From the NCBI RefSeq assembly GCF_019320115.1, contig NC_089581.1:9053707-9117706 (forward strand): a DNA stretch of 64,000 nt. Direction: 5' to 3'. Positions within the stretch are counted from its first letter, which is position 1, and each line of letters starts with the position of its first letter. Source of the stretch: Miscanthus floridulus (Eukaryota; Streptophyta; Magnoliopsida; Poales; Poaceae). Of this stretch, positions 33,320 to 44,900 are shown piece after piece. Both the position numbers and the translations under genes were made by a program. The notes beneath the pieces were generated by a model. It was given only the letters and a program-made list of their open reading frames with translations. It was not told the DNA's origin and ran no database searches.

Positions 33320-36244
33320 GGTTCCAATCACATTGTGGTTCTTTGGTCTCTCAACTAATTCCCATACTTGATTTCTAGTGAAGTTGTTCAACTCTTGATG
33401 CATAGCATTCACCCAATCAACATCCTTCAATACTTCATCTATCTTCTTTGATTTAATGGATGACATAGATGAGACATGCTCATAAAATGATACTAATCTT
33501 GATCTTATTTGCACACCTCTAGAAATATCTCCAATTATAGTGTCCAATGGATAATCTCTTGCAATATTGGTTGGTTGGAGAATAGGAACATTGCTTACAC
33601 TTGCTTGACCATTGGATTGAGATGATGTACTAGCCACTTGATCTTTCATATTGTCATGAGAGCCCCTTGTACTTTCTTCATTAGTATCAACTTGCACATT
33701 TGAGTTAGAGAGCATTTACACTTGATCATCTTCATCATCAATCACTTGCCTAGGCCTCAATTCACCAACATCCATGTTCTTCATAGCATTTGAAAGTTGA
33801 ATGCCTCTAACATCTTTCAAGTTCTCATTCTCATCTTGTGAACCCTTGATTTCATCAAATTCAATATCATGCACCTCTTCAAGAGTACCACTTGCTAAAT
33901 TCCAAACTCTATATGCTTTGCTAGTGATTGAGTATCCAAGTAAGAATCATTCATCACATTTCTTGTCAAACTTGCTCAATCTAGTGCCTTTCTTCAAGAT
34001 ATAGCATTTGTAACCAAAGACCCAAAAATATGCAATGTTGGGCTTTCTACCATTCAAGAGCTCATATGGTGCCTTCTCTTTCAACAGGTGACAATATAAG
34101 CGGTTGCTACAATAGCAAGCCATGTTGATAGCTTCAGCCAAAAAATTGACTCATATTGTACTCACTAAGCATAGACCTTGCCACATCAATGAGTGTTCTA
34201 TTCTTCCTCTCAACAAGGTCATTTAATTGTGGAGTGTACTTAGCCGAGAATTGATGTCTAATTCCAAATTCATCACATAACTCATCAATTTTTGTATTCT
34301 TGAACTCACTACCATTGTCACTTATAACTCTCTTGATGGTTGTTTCAAATTTATTATGTATGCCCTTGACAAATGACTTGAATATTGCAAAGGCCACCTT
34401 GCCTTTCTTGGGGGTACAGCTCAATCTCTCTTTGTAGAGAGAAGCTCTTTGGCTACCCAAGCACATGAGCAAGTGATCCTCACCACCATAGGACTTAGCC
34501 AAGGTGTGATTGAGCTCTTTTACCTCCTTCTTGAGTGTCTCATTCTTAACCATTAGTGAGGCATTACAAGTGAAACCATCACTACTAGATGAGGTAGAAG
34601 TGGATGTGCTACAAGAAGGGTTAGTGGGAGCAACAATGATATGCTTATAGAATGATTCATCAATTATATCATAAGTTAAGCCTTCGTCACATGTTACAAC
34701 ATGTTTCTTCTCATTTTGCTCATCAAGTAAAGAGGAATGAGCTTTTTCAAGCTTCTTGTGTGCCTTGCCAAGCTTCTCATGGGCTTCCTCTAGCCTCTCA
34801 TGAGATGCATTGATCTCATCAAAGGCTTGCTTAAGGGCTTTTAGTTCCTTTAGCAAGTCTTTGCATTCTCTTCTCTTAATATCAAAATGTTCTTTAGCAT
34901 CTTCTAACATGTCAATTAGTGAATTAGTTAATGTTTAGTGGGTTCATCATCATTGTCACTTTCACTTTCACTTTCACTTTCATTATCATGTTCCTCATTA
35001 CATCCATCATCACAAGTTTGTACCTTAGTGGCCTTAACCATGAAGCATGATGGAGTGTTGAAGAGAAAATGCTTCTCATTGATAGCAATGCTTGCAAGAG
35101 CCTTCTTCTTGGTGGTCTTGTCATCATCACTATCATCATCATCACTTGAGTAAGCATCACTATCTCAAGTGACCACATATGAACCACCCTTGTTCTTTTT
35201 CTTGAAGGTCATCTTGTCTTTCTTCTCTTTCTTTTCCTTCTTGTCCTTCTTACTCTTCTTGTCATCATCATCATTTTTGCTATTGTATGGGCATTGAGCA
35301 ACAAGATGATCCTTGCTTCTACACTTAAAGCACCTTCTTGACTCTTCCTTGTTCTTGGATGAAGACTTCTTTCATCTAGCATGGTAGCCCTTCTTCACCA
35401 TAAACTTGCCAAATCTCTTCGCAAAGAGAGCCTTCTTCTCATCATCATCATTCCAATAGAATGAGCCTTCATCTTCATGTGATGTGTCTTGCTTGGCCTT
35501 GCCCTTGGATGATGTGGCTTTGAATGCCAAACTCTTCTTCTTATCATTCTTCTTCTCATCTTTCTTTTCCTTCTTTTCTTCCTTCTCGTCATCATCTCTA
35601 TATGCATGATCGGTCATGATATCTTCCAAGATTTGGTTTGGTGTCATTGTGTCCAAACCGGTTCTCACTAGTAAGGTGACCAACATGCCAAATCTTGCGG
35701 GTAAGCATCTCAAGAACTTATGTGAGACATCCTTATCCTCCACTTTCTCACCAAGTGCTTTGAGATCATTGACAAGCACCTCCATCTGATGGAACATGTC
35801 GGGCACACTCTCATCTTCCTTTATCTTGAAGCTAGCAAACTTCTCCTTGAGAATATATGCCTTTACACCCTTTATTGCCTTGGTGCCCTCAAATGATTCT
35901 TCTAACTTCTTCCAAGCCTCATGAGCCATCTCAATGTTCTTGATTTGCTCAAATGTTCTCTCATCAATAGCATCATGAATGGCACTAAGAGCAATATCAT
36001 TATTTTAGAGAAGCACTTCTTTGGCCGCGGTGGGATTCTCTGGATTGGCTATCTCAATTTTGGTCTCCACCACCTTCCACACTTTTCTATTGATTGACTT
36101 GATGTGTGTGGTCATCTTAGACTTCCAATATGAATAATTTATGCCATTAAATTGGGGTGGCTTCTTGGTGTTGTTGATTTCAGCTATTTTGACACTAAAG
36201 GTTGTTAAGCCTCAAATCATGGTGACCACGGCTTTGATACCACT

Positions 36245-38183
36245 TGAAAGGTCCTAATGGCTAGAGGGGGTGAATAGCCTATTAAAAAATTTTACAACAA
36301 CACTAAGATAAGTGATTAGTCAATAAGATAGCGAAGTGAATTTTATGCTAGCACTACACTTGGGTTTGCAAGCCACCTACCCAATTCTAATTTCTATGAT
36401 CTCTAGTATGTCACACAAGAGCAATGTCGCTAAATTACACCTAGGTGAACAAAGCTAGCTAGATAACTACAACTAAAGAGCTATACAAGCTACAAGCACT
36501 ACACAAGGTGAATACAAAGTAATGAGGGAGAAGGGTAGAAGTGATATACCACCATGGCAAGTGGTACATCAATGAATACTGAGGAAACAATCAAGACACA
36601 ATGATTTTTCCTTCGAGGTTCACTTGCTTGTCGGCAAGCTAGTCCCTGTTGTGGCAATTCAGTCACTTGGAGGTTCACGCACTAATAGGCATCACACGCC
36701 TAACCCACAACCGGGTGCCACACAACCAACACAAGATGAGGATCCACAAGCCATGCAAAATCCACTAGAGTTGCCTTTGGCACTCCGTCGGGGAAGGCAC
36801 AAGAACCCCTCACAATCAAAATGATCAAAGCCAGAGACAATCACCTTCCTCCACTCGATGATCCACCAATCACCGGGCCGTCTAGGTGTTGGCAAACACT
36901 AAGAGTGATAAGAACGCCACCAGCCTAAAATGCCCAACTAGTGCCACAAGATGCTACAACACTAAGTAATGCACTAAAGACTCCAATCTCACTCAAGATG
37001 ATGAAATAAAGTGTGCAAGTGAGTGGAGTGGTGTGCTCAGCTCTAAAAGGGTGTATGCAACTGTTAGAAGTGCCAAAAAAGTGGCCAAGGCTGGCCACTA
37101 GCTCTATTTATAAGCCTAGAAGCAAATAGAGTTGTTACCCTTTTGGAGCAGCTTTCTACGAGGGCACCGTACACGGCAGTGCCTGGCACCAGACATGGCG
37201 GTGCTCCTCCCAACGGTTAGTTTCCAATGGCTAAAAACTAACTGTTAGGGCATCAAACAGGGTGGTGGTGACCACCCGGCCATATGCCCAAATACCCCAT
37301 TCTATGGACTTTTATGGCGATGCACCGCCATCAGGGCAGCGGTGCCCACGGCGGTAACCAGCTCGGCTTTCCTCGCTCTCGGGTGAAAAGCGACGATGGC
37401 ACCGCCTCACTAGTGGTGGTGACTAGGCGGTGCACCGTCCTGCCAGTAGCGGTGCGCATCACCCCTTCTGTTGCCAGCCTTAGCTAACCTTGCTCTGCCA
37501 TGTCTAGGTGGGTGCCGCCCTAGGGGTGGCGGTGCCACCAGACAGGGTGGCTGTGCCCCCACCAGAGCACCTCGCTCTCGGCCTCCTCGGCCGGTCACCG
37601 CCATAGGGCATGGCGGTGCCCCCGTGTCAGCACCCCGAGCCCAGCAATGCCTCCTTTGCTTCACCTTTTTCACCACCTTTGCAAATGTGCTAACACTCCA
37701 AGTGTTTCACCATCATGTGCAAGTGTGTTAGCATTTTTATAATCATTTTTCGAAGGTTAATCACTTTCTCACCAAATGTGCACTAGGCCTAAAATGCATA
37801 TGCATGTTTTCCAACACCTAGTGGCACTCGATGATCAAGTTGTCCGATAAGAGCTCCCCTCATAATAGTACGACCATCTATCCTAAATGTGATCACACTT
37901 TCTATAGTGTCTTGATCATCGAAAACAAAAATGCCCTATGGATTTCTCCTTAGCCTTGAGCCCATTTTGTTTTTCTCTTTCTTCTTTTCCAAGTCCTGAA
38001 GCTTGATCATCATTACATGTCCACACCACCACCATGGACTTCATTTTATGTGGCCATCTTCATCCATGAGTGCCACCTAGCTCCTTCACTTGGATTGGAC
38101 TATCTTATCTAATCACACACTTAGATGCAAAGATTAATCCAACTAGGTTTCATCAATTATCCAAAACCAAACTAGTGCTTTCA
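36245..38183 (-). repeat. Copia 1 LTR (element's 5' side)
   Basis: Length 1939 bp, next to the primer-binding site. It ends tttca at 38183, immediately before the target duplication ctttt. Confidence 0.9.
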
Positions 38184-38188
38184 CTTTT

Positions 38189-39192
38189 CTAGGGTTCCAA
38201 ATGTAAAACTTGTGAATCACCTAAATAGTACTCCTAGACTACGGGTTGATTCAGGAAAAGCTCAGGGGCTTCGGTGCAAAGTGTTTGTCTTTTATGTTTT
38301 CCTTTTTATGTTTAAATCGGCCAAAACTTTGAAAATTCATAGTAAATCATAGAAAAATCATAAAAATGTCAGACCCATTTTGTTACACTCCACACAACTA
38401 GATCTATGTAGTAGATACATAATATGATATGTTTTAGTACAAAAGTTTTGCTATAGATATTTGCCTATGCTTTTTAATGCTAAATTCATATCTGCTGTTA
38501 TATGAATTCAATTGTTGTAAACTTTTTATGGTAGGTTACTTGTTGCATGCTTGTACTATAGTAAAAATTTCATGTTTAGTGGATGTTTATTTACTGAGTT
38601 ATTGATTTATCATGTGTCACATGCTTTTATTGCCATTAAATCTTAATTAACTGCTAGTAAATAATCTGCTTATCTAGAAATTATGAAATTCATGCAGTGG
38701 TTATGTTTAGTTAAGATGCGTCACCCATAAATTTTTCATGTCCAAAAGTGATGTTTGGTGCGCCTCCTTTTTATTCCTTGGTTGTAATTATTAAAGCTTT
38801 TATATATGTTAGGTGTTTAGATTAGGGTTAATATACGTTTGTCTATACTACTTGTTTTACATGATGACTAGGCAAAATATGTTTAGTAAGTAGAAGTGTG
38901 CTTGACATGTTATGACAAGCTTTTCACTTGTATGTTTAAAATGCAAATGGTTGTTTTGCTCACTTGTGTGATAATAGTAAGTCGCTAGGAGAGGATGACA
39001 GTCGAACCTCCAACATTTAATTACCCTAGTTTATTCATGTCGATGTGTTGCTTGTCTTGTAAGTTTGTAATGCCTATGTGTATGCTTGTTTGACTTAAGC
39101 ATGCATTGCATTTATGTATATCATTTAGGAACGATGATCGGTCGATGGATCAACTGAAGGATGTTGGCGTCAAGCGGAGAGATGGAGTAATG
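38189..39192 (+). repeat. 3' LTR of the long-LTR element, part 2
   Basis: Resumes the host LTR directly after copia 1 and matches about 22840-24074 of the 5' LTR with one copy, not two, of the 209-bp unit. It stops at gatggagtaatggtg, after which about 245 bp of the host LTR are missing. Confidence 0.85.
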
Positions 39193-40290
39193 GTGTGGCG
39201 CGCTAGGTAGGGGTGTGTGCTTGATCCCATGGCGAGCCACATGATAGACCTTGATTCCACCATACGGTAGCAATTCGGCGACGGAATCAATCTACTACGA
39301 CTCCACTCTCCCGCCAGAGCCGCTAAGCGAGCTGCCCGGACTACTTACTCTGACCACTCGCCGCATCGCAATGATGACCACTACCACGACGACAGACCAG
39401 AAAGCTCATGGGCCGAGAGATTGCATCGGCGCCGACCAGACGTTTTGACTAAAGCTAAGTACATCTCCTATATCTGTGTTTAATACAACCTTCTCCAATT
39501 ATTTTCTCTGAGTTTTCGCCATGCTTCTCCAATTATTATTTCTCTAGTTATTCTCTATAATTAAATGTCTCCACGTTTAATATCTCCATGTTTAAGATGC
39601 TCCATAATGCAATATCTTGAACATATTCTCCGTAAACTTGCCGACCAGCCACGTTCTCACTTGTGTTACCATAAATAGCCATGTTCTCGATCTCACTCCT
39701 ACACGTGCACGAGCGCCAGCCCTCTACGTTATGGGTGATCGGCAGTGGCTCCCTGGCAATGTCTGTGCTCTTACACGTACATGGGTGCCAGCCACTCCAC
39801 GCTATAGAGTTTGGGCTAGTTGGGGCTGGTGACATGATGCAGAACCAACTGGCAGGAGGTTACTCATATTTAAAATATGAACACTTCATACAAACTTAAT
39901 GTCTATCAATTCTACCCTGCTGCCTTCATTGCTGAGTCCATATATTTATTTCTACATCATGTACTACCAATTCTACATATTTATTGCAGGATCATCGTCC
40001 CAGTGGTCGCACCACCTGGCATTCGGACTTCTCCGCCAATCAACTGGTCGGACCGCTAGGTTCATGGACTTCGTCGCCGACCAATTGGTTGGGCTGCTCG
40101 GCGCACGTTTCTTCGCCAACCAACTAGTCGGATTGTCCATCGCTTCATCGTCAGCTATGCTGGGGCTCGCCAGCTAAGATGAGGACTCCTCGGCGTTCCG
40201 ATTCTTCGTCACCGACCAGTTGGTTGGGCTGCTCGGTGCACGTCACTTTGCCAACCACCTGGTCAGATTGTCCATCGCTTCATCATCAAC

Positions 40291-41015
40291 CACGCTGGGG
40301 ACTCCTCGGTGCTCGAATTCTATGTGCACGCATCGCCAACTATGCTGGGGACTCCTCGGTGCTTGGATTCTCCATGCAAGCATCGCCAGCTACGCTAGGG
40401 ACTCCTCGGTGCTTGGATTCTTTGTGCAAGCGTCATCAGCTATGCTGGGGACTCCTCGGTGCTCGGATGCTACGTGCATGTGTCGCTAGCTACATCAGGG
40501 ACTCCTCGGCGCTCAGATTCTACATGCACACATCGCCAGCTATGCCGGGGACTCCTCGGTGCTCGGATTCTCTATGCAAGCATCACCAGCTATGCCGGGG
40601 ACTCCTCGGTGCTCAAATTCTTTGTGCAAGCATCATCAGCTATGCCGGGGACTCCTCGGTGCTCGGATTCTTTATGCAAGCGTCATCAGCTATGTCGGGA
40701 ACTCCTCGGTGCTTGGATTCTATGTGCACACATCACCAGCTATGCCGAGGACTCCTCGGTGCTTGGATTTTATGTGCACGCATCGCCAGCTATGCCGGGG
40801 ACTCCTCGGTGCACGAATTCTCTGTGCGAGCATCGTCAGCTATGACGGGGACTCCTCGGTGCTTAGATTCTTTGTGCAAGCATCATCAGCTATGCTAGAG
40901 ACTCCTCGGTGCTCGGATTCTTAGTGTAAGCGTTGCCAGCTATGCTAGGGACTCATCGGTGCTCGGATTCTTCACGCAAGCATCGCCAGCTACGCCAGGG
41001 ACTCCCTTGGTGGTC
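40291..41015 (+). repeat. Tandem array of 15 units, 50-bp period
   Basis: The block actcctcggt or a close variant recurs at 40301, 40351 and every 50 bp up to 40951 and 41001, with no spacing error. Other parts of the unit (gattct-tgtgca-gcatc-tcagctatgc) vary by substitutions only. A larger 135-bp-offset duplication (ttggttgggctgctcgg at 40085 and 40220) precedes it. Because 50 is not a multiple of three, translations cycle through three phases; long open frames here are a by-product. Confidence 0.95.
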
Positions 41016-41546
41016 GGATCTTGCTATGTCTCATCGGTGTGCTATCAAGTTGCTCCATGCTATTTGAGTTAGGGTGCTGATCTTGGGCAACACATTTGGG
41101 GTCTTGATACGCGCATGTCAGATGACGTCGATAAGCTTTCAGGCTTCTTTTCTTTGACCCTGCTATAAGATTCATTCTTCATCTTCTAACAGGCTTGGGG
41201 ACTAAGTGGCTACACTTCACCTGATGGTGAATGTAGTGATTACTTCTTGATTACCCTCCTTATTGATAGAGTCTAAGTGGCTACACTTCTCCTAAGTGGA
41301 AGAATTTTCAAATTTTATCTTGAGCCCCTTACATCCTTCTAGCAAGCCTTACTTGGCTAGGTCTGAGGTCTCCTAACTAGTTAAACTGGTCGGCTTTGAT
41401 TTTCACCACCTAGGGCACTAGTTAAACTGGTTGGTTTTGACTTCCACTGCTTGGATCACCGGTTAAGCTGATTGGCTTCACGTCAAAGTGCTCGGACTTG
41501 TTCAAGACAGCATTGCTCAAAGGATACAAGGTGCTCGGGGACTAGC

Positions 41547-41943
41547 TATGGGGGTATGGCCCCCGGTACCCACAAGACAAGACATGGGCTGCACCATCAG
41601 AGGTGGCCCAGCTCATAAGATCAAGGCGTGCGGCGCACGACACTGGTCGGCGTGCACCGCAAGGCTACAATAAGATAATACCAAATAGGATATTTTCCTT
41701 GTAACCCTACCCCTTTAGAGTATATAAGGAGAGGCAGGGGTCCCCTAAATGATACATCGAATCTGATACACAATCAATACAATACACCAAAGACACAGAA
41801 CGTAGGGTATTATGTCGATCAGACGGCCTAAACCTGTCTAAATCGCTGTCTCTGTGCCTTGTGTCACCATTCGGTTCCTGATTACGCGCACCTCCACCAA
41901 CAAATCTACCATCATGAGATACCACTTGGTGGACTGCTAAGCA
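41547..41943 (+). repeat. LTR of the gypsy-like remnant
   Basis: Same family as the solo LTR in copia 1. It starts tatggggg (probably from tg by a G-to-A change), has a TATA-like box tatataagg at 41721-41729 and ends gactgctaagca. Confidence 0.7.
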
Positions 41944-44900
41944 TCCTTTGGGATACCACAAACCAACATTTGGTGTATGCTTCAAGTACCTCAATATTAT
42001 CTTTGTAGCCTTCAAATGACTTTCTCTTGGTGAGCCTTGAAATCTTGCACACATGCATACACTAAACATGACATCCGGTCTTGATGCGGTTACATAGAGT
42101 AGGCTTCCAATCATAGACCGATATAATTTTTGATCCACCATATTTCCACTTGCATCACTATCCAAGTTGTCATTTGGTCCCATTGGTGTGCTAATGGCTT
42201 TACTATCACTCATACCAAACTTCTTGATCATGTCCTTGATATACTTGCCTTGACTCACAAAAGTACCATTCTTCAATTGTTTGATTTGAAGACCAAGGAA
42301 GTAACTCAACTATCTAATCATGGATATCTCAAACTCATTAGCCATCATCTTTCTAAACTCTTCACAAAAGTCTTGATTGGTTGATCCAAATATGATGTTA
42401 TCAACATAAATTTGCAACACAAACAAGTCTTTGCCAATCTTCTTGGTGAAAAGAGTAGTGTCAACCTTGCCCATCATGAACCCTTTAGAGAGTAGGAAGT
42501 CTCTCAATCTCTCATACCATGCTCTAGGTGCTTGCTTCAAGCCATACAATGCCTTCTTCAACTTGTACACATGGTCGAGCTTCTTGTCATCTTCAAAATC
42601 AAAAGGTTGCTCAACATATACTTCTTCATTGATGTAACCATTAAGAAATGCACTCTTAACATCCATTTGATAGAGCTTGATGTTGTGGGCACAAACATAG
42701 GCTAACAAGATTCTAATTGCTTCCAATCTAGCAACCGGGACATATATTTCTCCAAAATCAAGACCTTCAACTTGTGTATATCCTTGTGCTACCAATCTTG
42801 CTTTATTCCTTACTACTATCCCATCTTGATCTTGCTTGTTTCTAAAGACCCATTTGGTTCCAATCACATTGTGTCCTTTTGGTTTCTCTACTAATTCCCA
42901 TACTTGATTTCTTGTGAAATTATTCAATTCTTCATGTATAGCATTCACCCAATCAACATCCTTCAATGCTTTATCTATCTTTTTTGGTTCAATGGATGAC
43001 ACAAATGAGAAATGCTCATAAAATGAAGCCAATCTTGATCTAGTTTGCACACCTCTTGTAATATCACCAATGATAGTATCCAATGGATGATCCCTTACAA
43101 CATTGGTTGGTTGGAGGATTAGAACTTGATTGCTTGCACTTGCTTAATCATTGGGTTGAGATGATGTACTAGCCACTTGATCTTATTCATTGTCATGAGA
43201 TCCACTTGTACTAGCTTGATTTGTATTATCTTGCACTTTTGAGTTAGATAGCATTTGCACTTGATCATCATCATCATCATCATTCACTTGCCTAGGCCTC
43301 AATTCACCAACATCCATGTTCTTCATGGCATTTGAAAGTTGAATGCCTCTAACATCTTCCAAGATCTCATTCTCTTTTTGTGAACCCTTGGTTTTATCAA
43401 ATTCAACATCATGAACTTCCTTAAGAGTATCACTTTCCAAATTCCAAACTCTATATGTTTTGCTAGTGGTTGAGTATCCAAGTAGGAATCCTTCATCATA
43501 TTTTTTGTCAAACTTGCCTAATCTAGTGTCTTTCTTCAAGATATAGCATTGGCAACCAAAGACCCAAAAATATGCAATGTTGGGCTTTCTACCATTCAGA
43601 GCTCATATGGTGTCTTCTCTTTCAATGGGTGACAATAGAGGTGGTTGCTACTATAGCAAGCCGTGTTGATAGCTTTGGCCCAAAAAGATTGACTCACATT
43701 GTACTCATTAAGCATAAACCTTGCCATATCAATAAGTGTTCTATTTTTTCTCTCAACAAGGCCATTTGATTGTGGAGTGTACTTGACCGAGAATTGATGT
43801 CTAATTCCAAATTCATCACACAACTCATCAATTCTAGTGTTCTTGAACTCACTACCATTGTCACTTCTAACTCTCTTGATGGTTGTTTCAAACTCATTGT
43901 GAATGCCTTTGACAAATGATTTGAATGTTGCAAACACATTACTTTTGTCCACTAGAAAGAATACCCATGTGTATCTAGTATAATCATCTACTATCATAAA
44001 GCCATATTTGTTACCACCAATACTAGTGTATTGAGTTGGCCCAAATAAATCTATATGCAATAACTCAAATGCTTTACTAGTGCTCATCATGCTTTTCTTG
44101 GGATAGGTGTTTCCAACTTGTTTTCTGGCTTGACAAGAGCTACAAAGCTTATCCTTTTCAAACACAACATCTTTCAAGCCTCTAACCAAGTCATGCTTAA
44201 CCAATCTATGCATTTGTTTCATTCCAACATGACCAAGCCTTTTATGCCATAACCAACCCATGCTAGACTTAGTGAACAAACATGTAGATAATTTAGCTTC
44301 ACTAGCATTGAAATTAACCAAGTATAGATTCTCATATCTAAAGCCTTTGAAGATCAAGTTAGAGCCATCTACACTTATAATCTCTACATCATCTACCCCA
44401 AATATGCATTTGAATCCAAGATCACACAATTGAGCCACAGATAGCAAGTTGAAGTTCAAGCTCTCTACTAGCAACACATTGGAAATGCTCATGTCATTGA
44501 ATATTGTAATCTTACCAAGCCCTTTGACCTTGTCTTTGCCATTGTCACCAAATGTGATACTATCATAACCATCATTGCCATTGGTATTGATTGAGTTGAA
44601 CATTCTTGCATCACTGGTCATGTGTTGAGTGCACCCACTATCAAGAACACAATGCCTTCCTCCGGCTTTGTAATTTACATATAAAAGAAGATCAATTCTT
44701 TTTAGGTACCCAAACTTGTTTGGGTCTTTGAAGGTTAGTTACTAAGCTCTTTGGTACCCAAATGGCTTTCTTCTTTGAGCCCATCCATGGTTTACCAATG
44801 AACTTAGCCTTGACACCATTTGCACCTTAGGTAAGCACATAGAAGGAATCAAGCTTAATGGAGGATACATTAGCTTGTGACTTCTTGTTCATGCACTTTT

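Larger units (their letters stand above)
31310..36187 (-). pseudogene. Copia 1 gag-pol polyprotein, degenerate
   Basis: Read on the minus strand: a gag of the DUF4219/UBN2 type (about 36187-35372), a CCHC knuckle (CFKCRSKDHLVAQCP), a coiled coil (LEEAHEKLGKAHKKLEKAH, 34910-34650), the second half of the integrase core (SDNGSEFK and E of VERKNR), reverse transcriptase (YVDDI, 32986-32290) and RNase H (31888-31310, with FDSDYA, STAEAKY and CDNESA). Lesions: the start codon is ATA at 36185-36187 where copia 2 has ATG; a TAA at 36005-36007; and a deletion of about 1 kb at 34390-34400 that joins the pre-protease region to integrase, removing the protease, the HHCC finger and the first catalytic aspartate. 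A MITE and a solo LTR also interrupt it. Confidence 0.85.
28202..38183 (-). mobile_element. Ty1/copia retrotransposon 1, with both LTRs
   Basis: A 9982-bp insertion with perfect 5-bp target duplication ctttt at 28197-28201 and 38184-38188. LTRs (28202-30185 and 36245-38183) begin tgaaaggtcctaatggct and end gctttca. It lies on the minus strand: the primer-binding site (gtggtatcaaagc, read in reverse) is next to the right LTR and the polypurine tract (aaaaagggggagat) next to the left LTR. The organisation and the coiled-coil-extended gag fit the SIRE/Maximus lineage, which is an inference. Two further insertions interrupt it: a solo LTR (31893-32279) and a MITE (33127-33319). Confidence 0.9.
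39193..41943 (+). mobile_element. Gypsy-like non-autonomous remnant without 5' LTR
   Basis: It begins tggcgcgctaggtagggg, which looks like the primer-binding site and first internal bases of a gypsy element, but no 5' LTR precedes it; the host LTR abuts it. The internal part has no gag or pol and contains a 50-bp tandem array (40291-41015). It ends in a 397-bp LTR (41547-41943). Tandem arrays in untranslated regions are known from Tat/Ogre-lineage elements, which makes that lineage plausible. The element's left end was probably lost in the same event that deleted part of the host LTR. Confidence 0.7.

Noticed and set aside
40179..40924. Long open frames (up to 239 codons) in three phases over the 50-bp array
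   Set aside because: They are the same repeat read in shifted phases; period 50 cycles through all frames, and no start, domain or codon bias supports a protein.
40291..41015. Repeat array resembling a CRISPR layout
   Set aside because: The repeats are contiguous with no unique spacers and no cas genes, in a plant retrotransposon remnant.
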